NCBI RefSeq assembly: GCF_047237965.1
Contig: NZ_JBDFLX010000002.1
Location: 496,001-560,000 of the forward strand
Source of the DNA: Noviherbaspirillum_A sp047237965
Lineage (GTDB): Bacteria > Pseudomonadota > Gammaproteobacteria > Burkholderiales > Burkholderiaceae_D
Direction: 5' to 3'
Length of the DNA: 64,000 nt
Both the position numbers and the translations under genes were made by a program. The notes under the pieces were generated by a model that saw only the letters and a program-made list of their open reading frames with translations, searched no databases and was not told the DNA's origin. Below, one piece after another: positions 60,990 to 64,000 of the stretch. Each line of letters opens with the position of its first letter. Positions within the stretch are counted from its first letter, which is position 1.

Positions 60990-61001
60990 GCGGGTGAGCG
61001 G

Positions 61002-61235
61002 CTACAGCGCGTTGTGGACCCGCTCGCTGTTCATGCTGCTGCGGCTGCCTTTCAGATGCATCTCGACATCGCTTGCCAGGTCGCCTACCGCTGCAACCGC
61101 TTCCTTCAGCTCGTCCGGCGTGGCATCGAGCTTCTTCGACCATTCCCGCAGCGCGGATTCATCCTGCACATCGATGCGGATCTGATCCGGTTCCTGCGCC
61201 TTGCCCGCTGAACTGCCCTCGTTGTAGTCCGACAT
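61002..61235 (-). CDS. DUF3606-type small protein
   Basis: The 77-aa product matches the pattern of DUF3606 proteins: RIDVQDESALREWSKKLDAT followed by ELKEAVAAVGDLASDVEMHL. Function is unknown for the family. It is charged, has no signal and is probably cytoplasmic. An AAGGAG lies just before the ATG at 61235. It converges with the CoA-transferase gene across 12 bp. Confidence 0.8.
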   Translation of the reverse strand: MSDYNEGSSAGKAQEPDQIRIDVQDESALREWSKKLDATPDELKEAVAAVGDLASDVEMHLKGSRSSMNSERVHNAL

Positions 61236-61479
61236 GCTGTGCTCCTTCTATTGACTGTCTATGGTGGGACACGATCCTCACATGTCTTTCCCTGCAAGGT
61301 CAAAGAACTGCGGCATGGCCTTAAGCGTGATCAATGGATGACCAAGGAAAGCGGGCGCAGGCCCTGTCGCGGCCGCATGCCCTTCCTGCCTCCGCCGCAT
61401 CACGGTTTATGCAAGAATGCCTTTCCTGGCCCGCATCCACTACCCGCCACCCACACTTTCGAGAAGGACGGCATGCATC

Positions 61480-61761
61480 ATGGAAATGAAAAAGATCAAC
61501 GCCGGCAAACTGCGCGCCATCGGCTACGACCCGCGCGAGCGCCTGCTGCGGGTGGAATTCGACGACGGCAGCGCAATCGATTATTCGGGCGTCGGCGCCG
61601 AGGTCTGGCGCAAGCTCTCGACCTCCGGTTCTGCATGGAGCTACTACCGCGACAATATCGAGGAAGAGTTCACCGGCCGGCGCGGCACGGTGCGGCCGAA
61701 GGCCACTAACCAGGCGCTGGAAGACCTGTTCAGGGCGCCAGGCAAGGATGCGGACAATTAG
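61480..61761 (+). CDS. KTSC-domain small protein
   Basis: The 93-aa product has the KTSC domain over its first 65 residues (LRAIGYDPRERLLRVEFDDG, and SAWSYYRDNIEEEF at its end). The domain occurs alone in many small bacterial proteins and at the end of lysyl-tRNA synthetases; it may bind RNA, but this is not shown. The ATG at 61480 is chosen because the domain begins shortly after. GAGAAGG lies upstream. Confidence 0.82.
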   Translation: MEMKKINAGKLRAIGYDPRERLLRVEFDDGSAIDYSGVGAEVWRKLSTSGSAWSYYRDNIEEEFTGRRGTVRPKATNQALEDLFRAPGKDADN

Positions 61762-61821
61762 CTGGCGCCCCCGCCTACGCTGCCCGGCCATCCTGACCAG
61801 GAGTAGCCTGCGCCGCCGCCC

Positions 61822-62748
61822 TCAGGTCCACGACTCGTGCGACCTCGCCAGCCACTCTTCCAGGAACTGCACGCACACCCGCACGTTGGCCGACAGGTTC
61901 AGGCGCGTCGGATAGATCGCCCATACATTGGCTTCCTGGCTGTATTGCGGCAGCACCCGCACCAGGCGGCCGTCGGCAATGCTTTGCCCCACGTCCCACA
62001 TCGAACGCAGGATGATGCCGTGGCCGTCGATGGCCCATTGATGCACCAGTTCGCCGTTGTTGGTCGACAGCGGGCCGCCCACCTTCACGGTCTCGGGGCC
62101 ATCCGGCCCGTCCAGCTTCCAGCGCCCGAAGTCCTGGTCGCGCTCGCGGATCGCAATGCACTTGTGGCCGGCTAGCTCCTCCAGCCGCTGCGGCATCCCA
62201 TGGCTTTCCAGGTAGGCCGGCGAGGCGCAGAGCACGCGCGCATTGGCGGCGATGCTCCTTGCGATCAGGTGGGTTTCCTGCACCTGGCCGATGCGGATGT
62301 CCAGGTGGAATCCCTCGGCGATCAGGTCCACCGGCCGGTCCAGCAGTTCCAGCTGGATCACCAGTTCCGGATACTGCCGGGCCAGCAGTGACATGGCCGG
62401 CGCGATCCAGTTGCGCCCGAACCCCGAGCTGGTGCACAGCCGCAGCACGCCGTGCGGCGCGCTGCCCTTGGCCGACACCGCTTCCTCCAGCTGGCTCACG
62501 TCTTCCAGGATGCGCTGCGCCCACTGGTGCACCACGCCGCCATGCTCGGTCAACGACACCCGGCGCGTGGTCCGGTGCAGCAGCCGCACCTGCAGCGTCG
62601 CCTCCAGGATCGCAATGCGCTTGCTCACCAGCGCATTGGACACCCCCAGCTCAAGCGCCGCCGCGGCGAAGCCCTGGCGCCTGACCACGGCGCAGAACAG
62701 GTTGAGATCGTCCAGCAGCGGTTTGCCCGGTTTCAAGTCGACCTGCAT
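61822..62748 (-). CDS. LysR-family regulator (DmlR-like)
   Basis: The 308-aa protein has an N-terminal winged helix (about 11-70; LNLFCAVVRRQGFAAAALEL) and a LysR substrate-binding domain. It is divergent from the tartrate/malate dehydrogenase gene with 104 bp between starts, the layout of dmlR-dmlA in E. coli. It probably activates that gene in response to D-malate, tartrate or a similar acid. The gap contains TTACAAATCGCACCATTATAA, which is written here as arms only: TTA...TAA with a T-N11-A core, a possible LysR site. Confidence 0.9.
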   Translation of the reverse strand: MQVDLKPGKPLLDDLNLFCAVVRRQGFAAAALELGVSNALVSKRIAILEATLQVRLLHRTTRRVSLTEHGGVVHQWAQRILEDVSQLEEAVSAKGSAPHGVLRLCTSSGFGRNWIAPAMSLLARQYPELVIQLELLDRPVDLIAEGFHLDIRIGQVQETHLIARSIAANARVLCASPAYLESHGMPQRLEELAGHKCIAIRERDQDFGRWKLDGPDGPETVKVGGPLSTNNGELVHQWAIDGHGIILRSMWDVGQSIADGRLVRVLPQYSQEANVWAIYPTRLNLSANVRVCVQFLEEWLARSHESWT

Positions 62749-62852
62749 TGTTCACGCTCCGTGTTCTTTCAGATTACAAATCGCACCATTATAAAACGCA
62801 GCGTATTGAGTATGATCGCCCTCCATCGCCATCCCCACTTAGAGGTTCAGAC

Positions 62853-63929
62853 ATGAAGACGCACAAGATCGCAGTGATCGCCGGTGACGGCATCGGCAAT
62901 GAAGTGATGCCGGAAGGCTTGCGGGTACTGCAGGCCGCCGCCGCCAAGTTCAACATCGGCCTTGAGCTGACGACGATGGAATGGGCCAACTGCGACTATT
63001 ACCTGCAGCATGGAAAGATGATGCCGGACGACTGGCGCGAGCAGCTCGAAGGCTTCGACGCCATCTATTTCGGCGCGGCCGGCATGCCCAGCAAGGTGCC
63101 GGACCATATCTCGCTGTGGGGTTCGCTGATCAAGTTCCGCCGCGACTTCGACCAGTATGTGAACCTGCGCCCGGTGCGGCTGATGCCCGGCGTGCCTTGC
63201 CCGCTGGCCAACCGCAAGCCGGGCGACATCGACTTCTACGTGGTGCGCGAAAACACCGAAGGCGAGTATTCCTCGGTGGGCGGGCGGATGTTCGAAGGCA
63301 CCGACCGTGAATTCGTGGTGCAGGAGTCGGTCTTCTCGCGCAAGGGCACCGACCGCATCCTGAAGTATGCGTTCGAGCTGGCGCAGAAGCGCCCGAAGAA
63401 GCACCTGACCGCGGCCACCAAGTCCAATGGCATCTCGATCAGCATGCCGTACTGGGATGAGCGGGTCGACGCTATGGGCGCGCAGTTCCCCGACGTGCGC
63501 CATGACCGTTACCACATCGATATCCTGTGCGCCCGCTTCGTGCTGTCGCCGGAGCGCTTCGACGTGGTGGTGGCGTCCAACCTGTTCGGCGACATCCTGT
63601 CCGACCTCGGACCGGCATGCACCGGCACCATCGGCATCGCGCCCTCGGCCAACCTGAACCCGGAACGCAGCTTCCCGTCGCTGTTCGAGCCGGTGCATGG
63701 CTCCGCCCCGGACATCTTCGGCCAGAACATCGCCAACCCGATCGGCATGATCTGGTCCGGCGCGATGATGCTGGAGTTCCTGGGCAACGGCGACGCCAGC
63801 CATACGGCCGCGCATGATGCGATCGTGCGCGCCATCGAGACCGTGCTGGTGCAGGGCCCGACCACGCCGGACCTGGGCGGCAGCAGCAATACGACCGAGG
63901 TCGGCAAGGCGATCGCGGCCGCGCTTTGA
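62853..63929 (+). CDS. Tartrate/D-malate dehydrogenase (isocitrate/isopropylmalate dehydrogenase family)
   Basis: The 358-aa protein has the family pattern: IAGDGIGNEV at the start, DIDFYVVRENTEGEYSSVGG (substrate loop), and the metal-binding and NAD segments VASNLFGDILSDLG and PVHGSAPDIFGQNIANP. The substrate loop fits TtuC/DmlA-type enzymes, which oxidise and decarboxylate tartrate or D-malate, better than isopropylmalate dehydrogenase. The LysR gene faces it. A terminator follows 28 bp after the stop. The choice between tartrate and D-malate cannot be made here. Confidence 0.9.
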   Translation: MKTHKIAVIAGDGIGNEVMPEGLRVLQAAAAKFNIGLELTTMEWANCDYYLQHGKMMPDDWREQLEGFDAIYFGAAGMPSKVPDHISLWGSLIKFRRDFDQYVNLRPVRLMPGVPCPLANRKPGDIDFYVVRENTEGEYSSVGGRMFEGTDREFVVQESVFSRKGTDRILKYAFELAQKRPKKHLTAATKSNGISISMPYWDERVDAMGAQFPDVRHDRYHIDILCARFVLSPERFDVVVASNLFGDILSDLGPACTGTIGIAPSANLNPERSFPSLFEPVHGSAPDIFGQNIANPIGMIWSGAMMLEFLGNGDASHTAAHDAIVRAIETVLVQGPTTPDLGGSSNTTEVGKAIAAAL

Positions 63930-63957
63930 TGCGGTGGGCTTGTTTGGCAAGCTGAAC

Positions 63958-63996
63958 AAAACAGCAGGTAGCGTGGTTACAGCCACCTGCTGTTTT
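63958..63996 (+). terminator. Intrinsic terminator after the tartrate/D-malate dehydrogenase gene
   Basis: AAAACAGCAGGT (63958-63969) pairs with ACCTGCTGTTTT (63985-63996) around a 15-nt loop that can pair further (GTGG/CCAC). The T-run at the right side marks rightward termination. Confidence 0.85.
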
Positions 63997-64000
63997 CTCG

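Overview
The window looks like chromosomal DNA of a high-GC betaproteobacterium of the order Burkholderiales, most likely an Oxalobacteraceae-type soil or water organism (Noviherbaspirillum/Herbaspirillum/Massilia-like). This is inferred from gene content: two tripartite tricarboxylate (Bug/TctC) binding proteins, a TctDE two-component pair, a PEP-CTERM protein of the flocculation type, many CoA- and organic-acid-handling enzymes, and intergenic repeats typical of this order. No rRNA, tRNA or CRISPR array was seen.

Layout. 0.1-1.6 kb: a complete IS element with a DDE transposase, inserted in the arm of a T-rich hairpin. 1.9-6.5 kb: LysR regulator, 2-hydroxyacid dehydrogenase, class II aldolase and an MFS exporter. 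6.5-9.6 kb (minus): a tightly overlapping operon of acyl-CoA dehydrogenase-like protein, PIG-L deacetylase, NodS-like methyltransferase and family 2 glycosyltransferase. 9.9-12.1 kb: exported heme-binding-type protein, a small lipoprotein and a methyltransferase with a signal peptide. 12.2-18.6 kb: a GntR/UTRA regulator followed by a NitT/TauT-type ABC importer, a GMC oxidoreductase and an enolase-superfamily enzyme, which reads as an uptake-and-oxidation unit for an unknown organic acid.

19-28.1 kb is the most unusual region. Two TPR proteins are followed by a 1,827-residue protein with a low-complexity leader, a tandem acidic repeat, a TKL-like protein kinase domain, a NACHT NTPase and about 16 kinesin-light-chain-type TPRs. 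The leaders of these proteins look related. A decayed copy of the STAS end of the neighbouring sulP gene lies upstream of the large gene, so the gene sits between a remnant and the intact sulP. A fourth eukaryote-like repeat protein, with ankyrin repeats, a polythreonine linker and NLR-type leucine-rich repeats, lies at 51.4-53.8 kb.

28.4-42.8 kb: SulP transporter, PEP-CTERM protein with a clear terminator, OpgC-like membrane protein, SGNH hydrolase, MHS-type MFS transporter, ALDH7-type aldehyde dehydrogenase, then a sigma-54 activator with its apparent target. The target is a flavin monooxygenase preceded by a palindromic enhancer and a near-consensus -24/-12 promoter. 42.9-50.7 kb: a minus-strand catabolic cluster (acyl-CoA dehydrogenase, Bug protein, MmgE/PrpD, alpha/beta hydrolase, 2-hydroxyacid dehydrogenase) divergent from an NDP-forming acyl-CoA ligase. 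54.2-59.4 kb: tctD-tctE-tctC-tctB-tctA, with Pho-box-like direct repeats upstream of both tctD and tctC. 59.6-63.9 kb: family III CoA-transferase, two small proteins (DUF3606, KTSC), and a LysR regulator divergent from a tartrate/D-malate dehydrogenase.
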